Numbered from the stretch's first letter, positions 8,435-17,616 are shown. The stretch is 64,000 bases of DNA from Halegenticoccus tardaugens (GCF_004116405.1 NZ_SDIC01000005.1:62001-126000), one strand, 5' to 3'. The notes: generated by a model not told the origin, from the letters alone. Numbers and translations are program-made.

Positions 8435-9625
8435 ATGGCTCCAACGTTCAGCGGATACCGGCGCACGGACGGTCGCGTCGGCGTCCGAAACCACGTCGCG
8501 GTGATCCCGACGTCAGTGGCGGCGAGCGGCGTCGCCGACGCGATCGCGTCGGCTGTCGGGTCCCAGGCGCGCGCGACGCCGCACCAGATGGGAACGTCCC
8601 AACCCCGACCGGCCCGCGAACAGACCGAGCGCGTCCTCGCCGGCGTCGGCCGCAACCCGAACGTCGGCGCGGTGCTCGTCGTCGAACTCGGTACCGAGGA
8701 CGTCGACGCGGAAGCGCTCGCCGACGACATCGCTGAAACCGGCAAGGCGGTCGAAACGCTGTCGATACGTGATGTCGGCGGCACCCGCACGGCGCTCGCC
8801 TGCGGCGAGGAACTCCTCGCCAAACTCACCGACGAAGCGAAGCGTACGCGCCGCGAAGAGGCGGACGCGAGCGAACTCGTCTTCGGCGTCGAGTGCGGCG
8901 GCAGCGACGCGACGAGCGGCATCGCCGCGAACCCGGCCGTCGGAAACGCCTGCGACCGCCTCATCGACGACGGCGGCACCGCGAGTTTCAGCGAGACGCC
9001 CGAGTTCATCGGAGCCGAACACGTCCTCGCCGAGCGGTGCGTGGACACCGACGTTCGCGAGCGGGTCCTCGACCGCGTCTCGGTGCGCGAGAGCATGGCC
9101 GAACTCATGGGCGTCGATCTTCGCGGGGCGCAGCCCACGCCGGGAAACCAGGAGGGTGGCCTGACGACCATCGAGGAGAAGAGCCTCGGCGCCATCTCAA
9201 AGGGCGGCACCCGTCCGGTCCGCGGCATCGTCGACTACGCGGAGCGGCTTCCGATCGGCGGCGGACTCGTCCTGATGGACACGCCGGGATACGACGTGGA
9301 GAGCGTGGTCGGCAAGGTCGCCGGTGGCGCGCAGGTGGTCGCCTTCACGACCGGCCGTGGCAGCACGACCGGTAACCCCATCGCCCCGGTCATCAAGGTG
9401 ACCGGCAACCCGAAGACGTGGGCGCGGATGGCGAACAACATGGACGTGAACGCCAGCACGGTGTTCGAAGGCGAATCCATCGCGACGGTCGGCGAGTGTG
9501 TCTACGAAGCGCTGCTCGCAGTCGCCGACGGTCGACGGGCCGAGGCGGAGCGCCGCCGGTTAGAGGAGTTCGCCGTCAACGAGATCCAGCCGAACGAACT
9601 CGCGAAGGCGGAGGCGGATGAATGA
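8435..9625 (+). CDS. UxaA-family hydro-lyase, large subunit (altronate dehydratase/sulfolactate lyase-like)
   Basis: 396-residue protein matching the large catalytic part of altronate/galactarate dehydratases. It shows the N-terminal GYRRTDGRVGVRNHVAVIPT motif, a central FGVECGGSDATSG motif (metal-site cysteine region), and the C-terminal GLVLMDTPG, TTGRGSTTGNPIAPVIKV and ANNMDVNAS segments. Family enzymes remove water, or sulfite in SuyAB, from 2-hydroxy acids at an iron centre. The open frame extends upstream to 8078 but homology starts at the ATG at 8435. Its stop overlaps the start of the small subunit (ATGAATGA region), so they are translationally coupled. Altronate is the favoured substrate because uxuA lies nearby; sulfolactate cannot be excluded. 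Confidence 0.85.
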   Translation: MAPTFSGYRRTDGRVGVRNHVAVIPTSVAASGVADAIASAVGSQARATPHQMGTSQPRPAREQTERVLAGVGRNPNVGAVLVVELGTEDVDAEALADDIAETGKAVETLSIRDVGGTRTALACGEELLAKLTDEAKRTRREEADASELVFGVECGGSDATSGIAANPAVGNACDRLIDDGGTASFSETPEFIGAEHVLAERCVDTDVRERVLDRVSVRESMAELMGVDLRGAQPTPGNQEGGLTTIEEKSLGAISKGGTRPVRGIVDYAERLPIGGGLVLMDTPGYDVESVVGKVAGGAQVVAFTTGRGSTTGNPIAPVIKVTGNPKTWARMANNMDVNASTVFEGESIATVGECVYEALLAVADGRRAEAERRRLEEFAVNEIQPNELAKAEADE

Positions 9626-9939
9626 AGGGACGCGTCTTCGACGAGGCGGCGCTTGTGATGAGCGATCGGGATAACGTCGCCACCGCCATCGACGATCTCG
9701 ACGAAGAGCGCGAGTTCGACGTCGACGGGACGACCGTCTGCCTGACGGATCTGATCCCGTTCGGCCACAAGTTCGCGCTCGTCCCCCTCGCTCCCGGCGA
9801 CGAGGTGCACAAGTACGGCGAGGTCATCGGCCGTGCGACGACCGCGGTCGAACCCGGCGAGTGGGTTCACACGCACAACTGCGAGAGCACGCGCGGGCGG
9901 GGAGATCTCGCTGCGGCCGAAGGGGGTACTGACGCGTGA
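9622..9939 (+). CDS. SAF-domain small subunit of UxaA-family hydro-lyase
   Basis: 105-residue SAF-type beta-clip protein (MKGRVFDEAALVMSDRDNVA, then VCLTDLIPFGHKFALVPLAPGDEVHKYGEVIGRAT and a final HTHNCES). In bacterial UxaA this domain is fused to the N-terminus of the large subunit; here, as in SuyA/SuyB, it is a separate chain. HTHN is the conserved end of the domain, likely contributing to the active site. It overlaps the upstream gene by four bases and the downstream gene by four bases, which indicates one transcript and a complex with 8435-9625. Confidence 0.85.
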   Translation: MKGRVFDEAALVMSDRDNVATAIDDLDEEREFDVDGTTVCLTDLIPFGHKFALVPLAPGDEVHKYGEVIGRATTAVEPGEWVHTHNCESTRGRGDLAAAEGGTDA

Positions 9940-11051
9940 GCGCCGGGGATTCGGCGACGGCGTACTCGTTCTCGGGGGTGCTCCGACGGACGGGAACGGT
10001 CGGCGTCCGCGACCGCGTGCTCGTTCTTCCGTCGGTCATCTGTTCGCACGTGGTCGCCGACCGCATCGCCGCGATGGTCGATGGAGCCGTGAGCGCGCCG
10101 CACGATCACGGCTGCGCGCAGCTCGGTGCCGACAACGAGCAGACCCGCCGAACCTTTCTTGGTCTCGCGCGGAATCCGAACGTGGCCGGCGTCGTGGTCG
10201 TCGGCCTCGGCTGCGAGGAGCTACAGAGCGACGGAGTCGCGGCCGAGATGGAGTCCTCGGGCGTCGAGGTCCGCGAACTCGCCATTCAGGGCGTCGGCGG
10301 GACGGACGCTTGCGTCGAATCGGGCGCGTCCGCCGCGGCGGAGCTGGCAGACGGGCGGGGAGGCCGCAGGGAGCCGGCGACGCTCTCGGATCTCACGGTC
10401 GGCGTTGTCTCCAGCGACCTGGCCGACTCGACCGTCGATCAGGCGGATCCGCTGGCGGGAAAAATTGTTCAGAACGTCGTCGAAGCCGGCGGTCGCGCCG
10501 TCGTCGCCGGGAGCGAGCGCCTCGTCGCCCGTCCGGACGCTGCCCGCGAGCGGACGGCATCCGACGCGATTCCGGAGCTGGAGGCGCTGTTCGACCGGCA
10601 CCGCGGCGCGCCGGCGAAGGTGACCCGAGTCGCCGGTCGAGCCCGCGGATTGCCGTTCGCCGACGCGACGGCGGCGTGGGGCGGGCGGCGGATCGACGAA
10701 GTGCTCGCCTACGGCGAGCGAGCCTCCGTCGATTCGGGGCTCGCCGTCGTCGACGCCCCGTCCCAGTTCGCGGAAGCCGCGACCGGACTCGTCACCGCCG
10801 GCGCGCAGATCGTTCTCCACGTCACCGCCGACGGCATTCCGGCCGGTCATCCGCTCGCGCCCGTGGTGAAGGTGTCCGGCGACGCAAAGACAGTCGCCGC
10901 TCTCCCCGACGACGTCGACCTCGACGCGAACGCGACGAGCGTCGACGACGCGCTGTCTCGCCTGCTGGCGGTGGCGGACGGGGCGCCGTCCGCGGCGGAG
11001 AAGCACGGCCTCTCGGAGTTTGCGATCACGCGCGTCGGACCGTCGATGTGA
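9936..11051 (+). CDS. Degenerate UxaA large-subunit paralogue
   Basis: 371-residue protein collinear with the gene at 8435: GVLRRTGTVGVRDRVLVLPS at the N-terminus, a SAPHDHGCAQ segment, and AGAQIVLHVTADGIPAGHPLAPVVKV near the C-terminus. The diagnostic ECGGSDATSG motif is replaced by VVSSDLADST, and NQEGGLTTIEEKSLG is largely missing, so iron-dependent catalysis is doubtful. It is translationally coupled to the SAF subunit (four-base overlap). It probably arose by duplication and may be a structural partner in a heteromeric enzyme, or may have a different activity. It contrasts with bacterial UxaA, where one chain suffices. Confidence 0.75.
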   Translation: MSAGDSATAYSFSGVLRRTGTVGVRDRVLVLPSVICSHVVADRIAAMVDGAVSAPHDHGCAQLGADNEQTRRTFLGLARNPNVAGVVVVGLGCEELQSDGVAAEMESSGVEVRELAIQGVGGTDACVESGASAAAELADGRGGRREPATLSDLTVGVVSSDLADSTVDQADPLAGKIVQNVVEAGGRAVVAGSERLVARPDAARERTASDAIPELEALFDRHRGAPAKVTRVAGRARGLPFADATAAWGGRRIDEVLAYGERASVDSGLAVVDAPSQFAEAATGLVTAGAQIVLHVTADGIPAGHPLAPVVKVSGDAKTVAALPDDVDLDANATSVDDALSRLLAVADGAPSAAEKHGLSEFAITRVGPSM

Positions 11052-11119
11052 TCAGTTTCGCCGACGAGACATCGGCGTCGGGACGGGAACCCGTTTGGAC
11101 GCTTCGAAGCCCTTGTCGC

Positions 11120-11491
11120 CTACTTCTCGGCCGGGGGCCGCCCGTCGTCGGCCGTCGGAGGCGCGCCGACGACGAGCCAGGCGTGTTCGCCCTCAGTGTC
11201 GTTGAGCACCTGTCGGGACGTCTCCGGCGGGACGCGGACGGCCGTACCCTCCGGCACGTCTATCAGTTCGCCTTCGATCCGCATCCGACCTAGTCCGTCG
11301 AGAACGTAATAGAGCTCCTCCTGTTCGGTCTGACGGTGGTAACTCATCTCGTCGCCGGGAGAGAGGTACCACACCTTCGGTCGCATCTCCGTGCAGCCGA
11401 GTCGTTCAATGAGATCGACGTGCATCGTGCCGGAACTCGCTGACGGCTTCCGTTCGGCGTCGTCTACCCGCACCGTGCTGTATTCGTCCAT
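11120..11491 (-). CDS. Cupin-domain protein
   Basis: 123-residue single-domain cupin. The first motif region is GDEMSYHRQTEQEELYYVLDG (His and Glu metal ligands at about residues 52-59), and the second is GTAVRVPPETSRQVLND, where the usual His is absent, so the metal site may be incomplete. Proteins of this type bind small sugars or sugar phosphates, or act as isomerases or sensors. It is convergent with the UxaA-like gene and 72 bases downstream of the lutAB-like gene on the same strand, so it could be the last gene of that transcript. Function is not assignable. Confidence 0.75.
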   Translation of the reverse strand: MDEYSTVRVDDAERKPSASSGTMHVDLIERLGCTEMRPKVWYLSPGDEMSYHRQTEQEELYYVLDGLGRMRIEGELIDVPEGTAVRVPPETSRQVLNDTEGEHAWLVVGAPPTADDGRPPAEK

Positions 11492-11563
11492 CGTATTCGC
11501 CGAATTCGCCTTCCTCCGTGATAAATCCGGGTTGCCGACGAAAACGGATCGGCCGGCGGGGAT

Positions 11564-13771
11564 TCAGTCGCCCTCCGGATCGAGCAGTTCGACCGGGTGG
11601 CGCGTTCCCCCGTCGAACAGGGCGTCCAGTTGCTCGATGCAGGAGGTGCCGCTGGCGACGATCTCTCGGTCGGGATGGGCGGCGAATTCGGACTCGAGGT
11701 CTCCGCCGACGTCCATGCTCAGCTCGTAGTAATCCGACTTGTAGCCGAACGAGCCGGCCATTCCGCAGCACTCCACCGTCGACGACAGCACGTCGTAGCC
11801 GCGTGCGTCGAGCACGGCTTCGGTGTACGCGTCGAGTCCGAGTGTGCGTTGCTGGCAGTGGCTGTGGTACGCGATCAGTCGGCCGGTCCCGTCTGCCAGC
11901 GCCCCTGCGGTGGCACCTTCGTCGAAGAGACCGTAGACGTATTCGAGCACCTCGTAGCTGCTCTCTCGGAGGCGTTCGTAGGATCGCTCAGGGAGGAGGT
12001 TCTCGTACTCGCGGCGGAACATCGCGAGGTCGCTCGGCTCGACGACGACGACGTCCCGGCCGGCGTCGACGTGCTCGGCCAGCGAACCGTAGACGGCGCT
12101 CGCGTGTTCGTCGGCGGTCGCCACCATCCCCTGCGAGAACGGTGCGCGGCCGCTTTCTGCGACTTCCGGGACGCGGACACGGACGCCGAGGGCTTCGAGG
12201 ACGCGGACGGCCGCCTTACCGCGGCCGACCTGCACGTAGTTCGTGTACGGATCCGCGTAGAGTACCGCCTCGCGGTCGGCGCCGGCGGGCGGCACGCGCG
12301 AGCCGCCGCGGGCGTCGAACCACCTGCGCAGCGTCTCTCGTTCGAACGTCGGGAGATCGCGTCGACGGTCGATACCGAGCGTGCGCTCCATGAGCGCCCG
12401 GGCGGCGTCGGTGTTCGCGACCCAATTCGACAGCGGCGCGGTCGCACTGCCGAGCCTGGCGACCGTCTCGAAGTTGCCGAAAAAGCGCTTGCCGAGGCTG
12501 ACGCCGCCCGAATCGGCGTCCGGCGTGAGGCCCTCGACGAGCCAGTCAAGTTCGGCGTCCTCTCCCCTGTTGACGCGGTCGCGGACGACCGTGTTGATCC
12601 ACGGGATGTCGATCTTCACCGGACACGCGTTCACGCAGCGGGTGCAGCCGGTGCAGAAGTCGTTGAACTCAGCGGCGGTGTCGAGTCCCTCGATGCCAGC
12701 CTCCCAGCCCGTCGCGATCCCGCCGGTGTAGGTCTCGCCACCGAAGGCGTGCCCGCCGACGTGCTGGAAGTTGGCGCACGAGTTCGCGCACGCGCCGCAG
12801 CGGATGCAGTACAGCGTCTCGCGGAGGTGTTCGTCCTCGCGCATCGCGAGGCGGCCGTTGTCGACGAGCACGAGGTGGAACTCACGGTCGTGCGATCCCG
12901 TCGCCTCCGAGAGGGGGACGTCGGCGTCGAAATCGAGCGTCGGGGAGTCGACGGGCGGCGAAAGCATCGTGAGGTACTGCGGGAAGTCCTGGCCGGTCGC
13001 CGCCTTAGAGATGAGCTCCGCGAACGGTTCGAGCTTCTCAACGGAGGGGATGAGCTTCTCGACGCCCGCGACGGCGACGTGCGTGTCCGGCGTGACGGCG
13101 CTCTTTCGAGCGTTGCCCTCGTTCGTCACGAGGACGATCGTGCCGCTCTCGGCGAGGACGAAGTTCGCGCCCGTCACGCCCACGTCTGCCTCGACGATAC
13201 GGTCGAGAAGGTAATCCCGCGCGAAGTTCGTCAGCTCCTCCGCGGTTTCGAGCGGCTCGTCGAGGTCGAAGTGTGCGTTGAAAAGCGACGCGATGGCCGC
13301 CGTCGACTTGTGCAGCGACGGGCCGACGAGGTGCGAGGGTGCCTCGTCGGCGACCTGAATGACGAACTCGCCGAGGTCCGTCTCGTAAACGTCGACGCCC
13401 GCCGCCTCGAGGTGTTCGTTCAGGTCGAGTTCCTCTGTCGTCATCGACTTGCTCTTGACGAGCGTCTCGGCGTCCTCTCCCCGCACCACCTCCCTGACGT
13501 ATTGGTTCGCGTCCGCGGCGTCGTCGGCCAGATAGACGGCCCCCCCGTTGGCCTCGACGCTCTCACGAACTCGCTCGATCAGCTCCGGTAAGCGCTCGAC
13601 TGCGTCCTCCTTGACCGCGCGGGCGGCGTCGCGCGTCTCCTCGTAACGCTCGAACCGGTCGACGGCGTCGTACCGCTCGCGGTTCATGTGGGCGGTGTTC
13701 TCTCGGATCGCGTCCCGCTCCGTCTCCAGTAGGTGGCGGATCTCCGCCGCCTTCGATCGCGCGTCGCTCAT
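11564..13771 (-). CDS. Fused LutB-LutA-like lactate oxidation protein (LUD, ferredoxin and CCG domains)
   Basis: 735-residue protein. Residues 1 to about 310 form a LUD domain of the LutB type (GVTGANFVLAESGTIVL; TPDTHVAVAGVEK). Two 4Fe-4S ferredoxin clusters follow: CIRCGACANSC (Cys 322, 325, 328, 332) and CTGCTRCVNACP (Cys 373, 376, 379, 383). The last 250 residues hold two CCG-type regions (HSHCQQ, STVECCGMAGSFG), the fold of LutA/GlpC/HdrB subunits. In bacteria LutABC oxidise L-lactate to pyruvate; here LutA and LutB are one chain. The start at 13771 is chosen because it overlaps the lutC-like stop by four bases; a longer frame to 14224 only reads across lutC. L-lactate or another 2-hydroxy acid is the expected substrate. 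Confidence 0.85.
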   Translation of the reverse strand: MSDARSKAAEIRHLLETERDAIRENTAHMNRERYDAVDRFERYEETRDAARAVKEDAVERLPELIERVRESVEANGGAVYLADDAADANQYVREVVRGEDAETLVKSKSMTTEELDLNEHLEAAGVDVYETDLGEFVIQVADEAPSHLVGPSLHKSTAAIASLFNAHFDLDEPLETAEELTNFARDYLLDRIVEADVGVTGANFVLAESGTIVLVTNEGNARKSAVTPDTHVAVAGVEKLIPSVEKLEPFAELISKAATGQDFPQYLTMLSPPVDSPTLDFDADVPLSEATGSHDREFHLVLVDNGRLAMREDEHLRETLYCIRCGACANSCANFQHVGGHAFGGETYTGGIATGWEAGIEGLDTAAEFNDFCTGCTRCVNACPVKIDIPWINTVVRDRVNRGEDAELDWLVEGLTPDADSGGVSLGKRFFGNFETVARLGSATAPLSNWVANTDAARALMERTLGIDRRRDLPTFERETLRRWFDARGGSRVPPAGADREAVLYADPYTNYVQVGRGKAAVRVLEALGVRVRVPEVAESGRAPFSQGMVATADEHASAVYGSLAEHVDAGRDVVVVEPSDLAMFRREYENLLPERSYERLRESSYEVLEYVYGLFDEGATAGALADGTGRLIAYHSHCQQRTLGLDAYTEAVLDARGYDVLSSTVECCGMAGSFGYKSDYYELSMDVGGDLESEFAAHPDREIVASGTSCIEQLDALFDGGTRHPVELLDPEGD

Positions 13772-14280
13772 CGGTCTATTAGGATAATGACGTGGACGGA
13801 CTTCGGTCCGTGCACTCCGTACACGAGCGCCCCCATATCGCCGGTCGCACTCGGCCCGGTCGCGAAGACCGTGCTCGTCGGTTCCTCCTCGGCGAACTCG
13901 TCGCCGAGCCGATCGAACGCCGCGGAGACGTCCGCGACGACGTCGCTCTCGCGGACGACCGCGACGTGGCGCTCGGGGTAGAGGCTCACTGGTTCGGTCC
14001 CCTTCGCGTCGGACGGGAGGAGCAGCGAACCGTAGGACGAGACGCCGAGCGAAGCGCCCGTGACGCCGGTCGTTGCCTCCAGGAGCTCCCTCGGCGTCGG
14101 GTCGACCGTGACCGGGGCGTCCTCGAAGTCGAGCTCCCAGTCTGAGAGGTCGGTCGCGACCGCTGGCGTCTCGATAGCTTCTGTCACCGCCGCGGCGAAC
14201 GCATCGCTCGTCGTCCGGGTCCAACTGGTGCCGTGCCGCCGTAACGACACCTCGAACTTAGTTTCGGGTTGAACGGGCAT
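13768..14280 (-). CDS. LutC-like LUD-domain protein
   Basis: 170-residue LUD-domain protein (TGVTGASLGVSSYGSLLLPS, then PERHVAVVRESDVVADV and the final TGDMGALVYGVHGPKSVHVIIL). This is the LutC type, shorter than the LutB LUD domain and without iron-sulfur motifs. It is the first gene of a reverse-strand pair with the fused LutBA protein (four-base overlap at the junction). A T/A-rich element (AACGTTAAC-like, about 14305-14315) lies about 28 bases before the ATG, consistent with a leaderless promoter in the divergent region shared with the TRAP operon. Confidence 0.8.
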   Translation of the reverse strand: MPVQPETKFEVSLRRHGTSWTRTTSDAFAAAVTEAIETPAVATDLSDWELDFEDAPVTVDPTPRELLEATTGVTGASLGVSSYGSLLLPSDAKGTEPVSLYPERHVAVVRESDVVADVSAAFDRLGDEFAEEEPTSTVFATGPSATGDMGALVYGVHGPKSVHVIILIDR

Positions 14281-14495
14281 ACCCGATCCTCGGATCGATA
14301 CCAGTTAACGTTTTTCTGTGATCGGGTACGAACCGCCGGTTGGGGAGTCGGTGGCCGGTCGGGAGCGAGTTCGATCGCGGAAGCACGAATGGCGGATACC
14401 GTGTCCGACAAGCATATTATATTGAAATTCATACTAAAATAATAACTAATTTATATCGTTAATTATTTATGCTAGTGAATAGCACTCAGCACCGT

Positions 14496-15536
14496 ATGCA
14501 GCGAGCAAGCCGTCGATCCGTGCTGAAACGTACTGGAGCGGCCGGGATCGCCTTAGGAATTGCAGGGTGTCTCAGCGCAGACAACGGCAACGGTGGTGGA
14601 GGAGACGATGGTGGCGGCAACGGTGGTTCACAAGTGAACATGACGATCGCGAGTTCGTTCGAACCGGGACACATTCTCGTCGAAGTCGGCGAGATGTTCA
14701 AAAAACAGATCGAAGGGAAGTCCGACGGGGCGTTCACCGTGAACGTCCAGGGTGGGGGCTCCTACGGGGCCGAAGACGAAATCGGCGAACTCGCGAAAGA
14801 CGGCGGCGTCGAGGCACATACGGCCGGAACGTTCCCGTTCTTCCAGTATGCCCCCAAATACTTCTCCTTTGCCAACCCGTTCGTGATGGATTCGTACGAT
14901 AAGCTTTCGAAGCTCCTCGAATCGGAGAAGATGCAGCCGGCGTACGAGAAGATGAAGCAAAACGGGAACCAGCGGGCGCTCGGACAGCAAGTCTACCGCG
15001 GGTTCCGGCACTTCACCGCTAACGAGCCCATCCGAACCCCGGAAGACGTGCAGGGGCTGAACGTCCGACTGCCCGAACTCAACACGTGGGTCCAGGTCTG
15101 GGAGCACATCGGCGTCGATTCGACGCCCGTCGCGCTCGACGAGCTCTACAGCGCGCTAGAAACGGGAACGGCGGACGCCTCGGAGGGACCGGCGGAACAG
15201 ATCCATTCGTTCAAACTGTCCGAAGTACAGTCGCACTACAGTAAGACCAGCCACCTTATCGAGACGGGGAACCTCTACATGAACGAGGACTTCTACCAGG
15301 GACTCGACCAGACGCACAAGGATCTCGTCGACGAGGTCGCCCAAGACGTGACAAAGAAGGCGACACAGACGGCGCAGGATCGCGAAGAGAAACTCATCAG
15401 CAACCTCTCCAACCAAGGGATGACCATCGTCGAAGACGTCGACATAGAGGCGTTTCGGGATGCGGGTGCACCGGAGATCGAACGGCTCTTCGAAAACAAG
15501 TGGGCGCTCTCGTGGGACGAGGTTCGAAATCCGTGA
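14496..15536 (+). CDS. dctP: TRAP transporter substrate-binding protein (DctP-type lipoprotein)
   Basis: 346-residue solute receptor. The N-terminus MQRASRRSVLKRTGAAG...IAGC is a Tat signal with twin Arg and a lipobox Cys at about residue 25, followed by a Gly/Asp/Asn-rich linker, so it should be exported folded and lipid-anchored. The mature part has DctP family features (GGGSYGAEDEIGELAKDGG, then EPIRTPEDVQGLNVRLP with the carboxylate-binding Arg, and LYSALETGTADASEGPAEQI). An in-frame ATG at 14469 would add nine residues; 14496 is preferred because a TATA-like TTATAT lies at about 14450. First gene of a dctPQM-uxuA run, so an organic or sugar acid such as a uronate is the likely ligand. 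Confidence 0.9.
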   Translation: MQRASRRSVLKRTGAAGIALGIAGCLSADNGNGGGGDDGGGNGGSQVNMTIASSFEPGHILVEVGEMFKKQIEGKSDGAFTVNVQGGGSYGAEDEIGELAKDGGVEAHTAGTFPFFQYAPKYFSFANPFVMDSYDKLSKLLESEKMQPAYEKMKQNGNQRALGQQVYRGFRHFTANEPIRTPEDVQGLNVRLPELNTWVQVWEHIGVDSTPVALDELYSALETGTADASEGPAEQIHSFKLSEVQSHYSKTSHLIETGNLYMNEDFYQGLDQTHKDLVDEVAQDVTKKATQTAQDREEKLISNLSNQGMTIVEDVDIEAFRDAGAPEIERLFENKWALSWDEVRNP

Positions 15537-15594
15537 TGATCGCGCAGGCCGCACACCACACCCGAACGCTCAGTCACGTCCGAGGGGATCTCCA

Positions 15595-16194
15595 ATGGAA
15601 ATCGATCAATCGCTAGATCTGAAACGCGACACCTGGTTCGACGCCGCGATACTGTACACCGCGACGGCGTTGTTCGGACTGACGATCGTACTGGCAGCAG
15701 CGCAGGTGTTCATCCGGGTGTTCAACGTCCCGACGTTCGGTAAGATGTACTGGACAGAACCCGCCGCCCGATTTATTCTCATCGTCGCGACGTATCTCGG
15801 TGCCGCTGTCGCGACACGAAACAATCAGCATATCGCGATCAGGTACCTCCTCGACAAGGTTCAAGAGCGCTATCCGAGAGTCGGATCGGCTCTTACGCTG
15901 TTCGTGGGGGTCGTCGTACTCATCTTCGTCTCGGTCGCCCTTCAGGGCTCGGTGCTCAGTGCCGTGAGCGACTGGAACACCTCGATCGGCGGAATTTCAT
16001 TCGTGACGTCGGGGCGACTGTATCTCGGGATCAGTGTCGGGCTCGCATTGATGGCGATCTACGAACTCCTGAAAATGAAGAATTCGGTCGTCAATCTAAT
16101 CGGCGAAACGAGCCGGGACGAATCAGGTGCCGTCCGCGAATCGCTCGACACGGAGAGCGTGAACGCAGGACGCTCGGAGGGGGGTGATCGCTGA
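15595..16194 (+). CDS. dctQ: TRAP transporter small permease (DctQ)
   Basis: 199-residue membrane protein with four predicted helices (about residues 17-40, 60-78, 97-118, 138-158), the DctQ signature VFIRVFNVPTFGKMYWTEPAARFIL and the TRNNQHIAIRYLLD segment between helices 2 and 3. The C-terminus is a hydrophilic acidic tail. It begins 58 bases after dctP and its stop overlaps the dctM start (TGATGG, with 16194 shared). With DctM it forms the cation-coupled membrane complex that receives substrate from DctP. Confidence 0.9.
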   Translation: MEIDQSLDLKRDTWFDAAILYTATALFGLTIVLAAAQVFIRVFNVPTFGKMYWTEPAARFILIVATYLGAAVATRNNQHIAIRYLLDKVQERYPRVGSALTLFVGVVVLIFVSVALQGSVLSAVSDWNTSIGGISFVTSGRLYLGISVGLALMAIYELLKMKNSVVNLIGETSRDESGAVRESLDTESVNAGRSEGGDR

Positions 16195-17495
16195 TGGAAC
16201 TCGTTATCATCAGCGTGCTGTTTCTCGGCGTACTCCTCCTGCTGTACGCGCTCGGGGTCCCGATCGCAATTGCCATGGGCGTGACGAGCATCGTCGTGAT
16301 GCTCTCGCCCTACGGTGGTGGTGGCATCAACTATGGAGTCATTAGCAAGCAGTTGTTGTACGGTCTGAACAGCTTCACGCTGCTCGCGATCCCGTTTTAT
16401 CTCCTACTCGGACGATTGATGAATCGAATCGGGATGACGGAGCGAATCTTCACGCTCGCGAATGCGATGGTCGGGCAGTTCCGCGGCGGCATCGCGCACG
16501 TGAACGTCGTCGCGAGCATGATCTTCTCCGGCATGTCAGGACTCGCCGTCGCGGACGCGGCGGGGCTCGGGCGCGTCGAGTACGCCTCGATGCGCGACCA
16601 CGGGTACGATAAGGACGTTTCGCTAGGGGTGACGGGATCGTCCGCGATCATCGGTCCGATTATTCCGCCGAGCGTCCCGGCGATCATCTACGCCGTCCTC
16701 GCCGACATCTCGATTGGGCAGCTGTTCCTCGCCGGAATCGTCCCCGGCCTGCTCCTCGGTCTCGCGCTCATGGCGACGGTCTTCGTCATCGTCCGCCGGA
16801 AGGGGTACGGTCCGTCGAACCAGTTCGCCTTCGACGCGCTGTGGACGGCGTTCAAGGAGGCCTTCGCAGCCCTCCTCGCGCCGGTCATCATCATTGGCGG
16901 CATCCTCTCCGGCGTCTTTACGGCCACCGAAGCCGGTGCGATTGCCGTCATCTACGTCCTCGCCGTCGGGCTATTCGTCTACGATGAGTTGACGTTCGAG
17001 GGGATCGTCGCGGAGATGCGCGACGGCATGGTGGAGACGTTCTCGCTGACGTTCATCATCGCCGCGGCGGCGCTGTACGGCTTCGTCGCGCTCAGGCTAC
17101 AGCTGCCGATCCTCATGGCCGAGGGGATAACCGGCATCACCGAGGATCCGACGCTCATCCTGTTCCTGCTCGTCGGACTATTGCTCGTCGTCGGGACGTT
17201 CATGGAGACTATCGCGGCCATCAGCATCCTCGTCCCGGTGCTCTTACCCGTTCTCCAGATCGCCAACATCGATCCGCTTCACTTCGGGATCGTCATGATC
17301 ACCACGTTGATGCTCGGGCTGTTGACGCCGCCGTTCGGCGTCATCCTGTTCGTCCTCGAGAAGGTCACTGACGCGAAACTCGAAGAGGTAATTCGTGCCG
17401 TCGTGCCGTACTACGTGCCGATCTTCCTCATCATCGCTCTCATCGTCCTCGTTCCCGAGATCGCGACGTACATGCCCGTAAACCTCGTCGGCTAA
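16194..17495 (+). CDS. dctM: TRAP transporter large permease (DctM)
   Basis: 433-residue polytopic protein with 11-12 hydrophobic segments and DctM family motifs: LLAIPFYLLLGRLMNRIGMT, the repeat-associated GMSGLAVADAAGLG, and IIGPIIPPSVPAIIYAVLADISIGQLFLAGI with its conserved prolines; the second half repeats the motif as LVVGTFMETIAAISILVPVLLP. Length matches the family (about 425-440). Translationally coupled to dctQ. It carries the ion-coupled substrate pathway. The neighbouring uxuA suggests uronate import. Confidence 0.9.
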   Translation: MELVIISVLFLGVLLLLYALGVPIAIAMGVTSIVVMLSPYGGGGINYGVISKQLLYGLNSFTLLAIPFYLLLGRLMNRIGMTERIFTLANAMVGQFRGGIAHVNVVASMIFSGMSGLAVADAAGLGRVEYASMRDHGYDKDVSLGVTGSSAIIGPIIPPSVPAIIYAVLADISIGQLFLAGIVPGLLLGLALMATVFVIVRRKGYGPSNQFAFDALWTAFKEAFAALLAPVIIIGGILSGVFTATEAGAIAVIYVLAVGLFVYDELTFEGIVAEMRDGMVETFSLTFIIAAAALYGFVALRLQLPILMAEGITGITEDPTLILFLLVGLLLVVGTFMETIAAISILVPVLLPVLQIANIDPLHFGIVMITTLMLGLLTPPFGVILFVLEKVTDAKLEEVIRAVVPYYVPIFLIIALIVLVPEIATYMPVNLVG

Positions 17496-17606
17496 CGGAC
17501 TCGACTTCGATTTTTATCGACTGGGTGGTTCACTATTCGTCGCCACGCCCGGCGATGGCCCAACCGTGGTCGAGACGCGGATCTCTGAAGCACGTGGACG
17601 TAAGAG

Positions 17607-17616
17607 AAATTTATTA
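17607..17616 (+). promoter_or_regulatory. TATA-like box for uxuA
   Basis: AAATTTATTA is centred about 37 bases before the uxuA ATG, so uxuA may have its own promoter with a very short leader. Confidence 0.4.

Noticed and set aside
9833-11293. A 486-codon Arg-rich forward frame
   Set aside because: Overlaps the UxaA paralogue in another frame; no motifs.
11597-13591. A 664-codon open frame on the forward strand
   Set aside because: Antisense to the fused Lut protein; composition is that of a shadow frame in GC-rich DNA (Val/Arg/Asp runs without domains).
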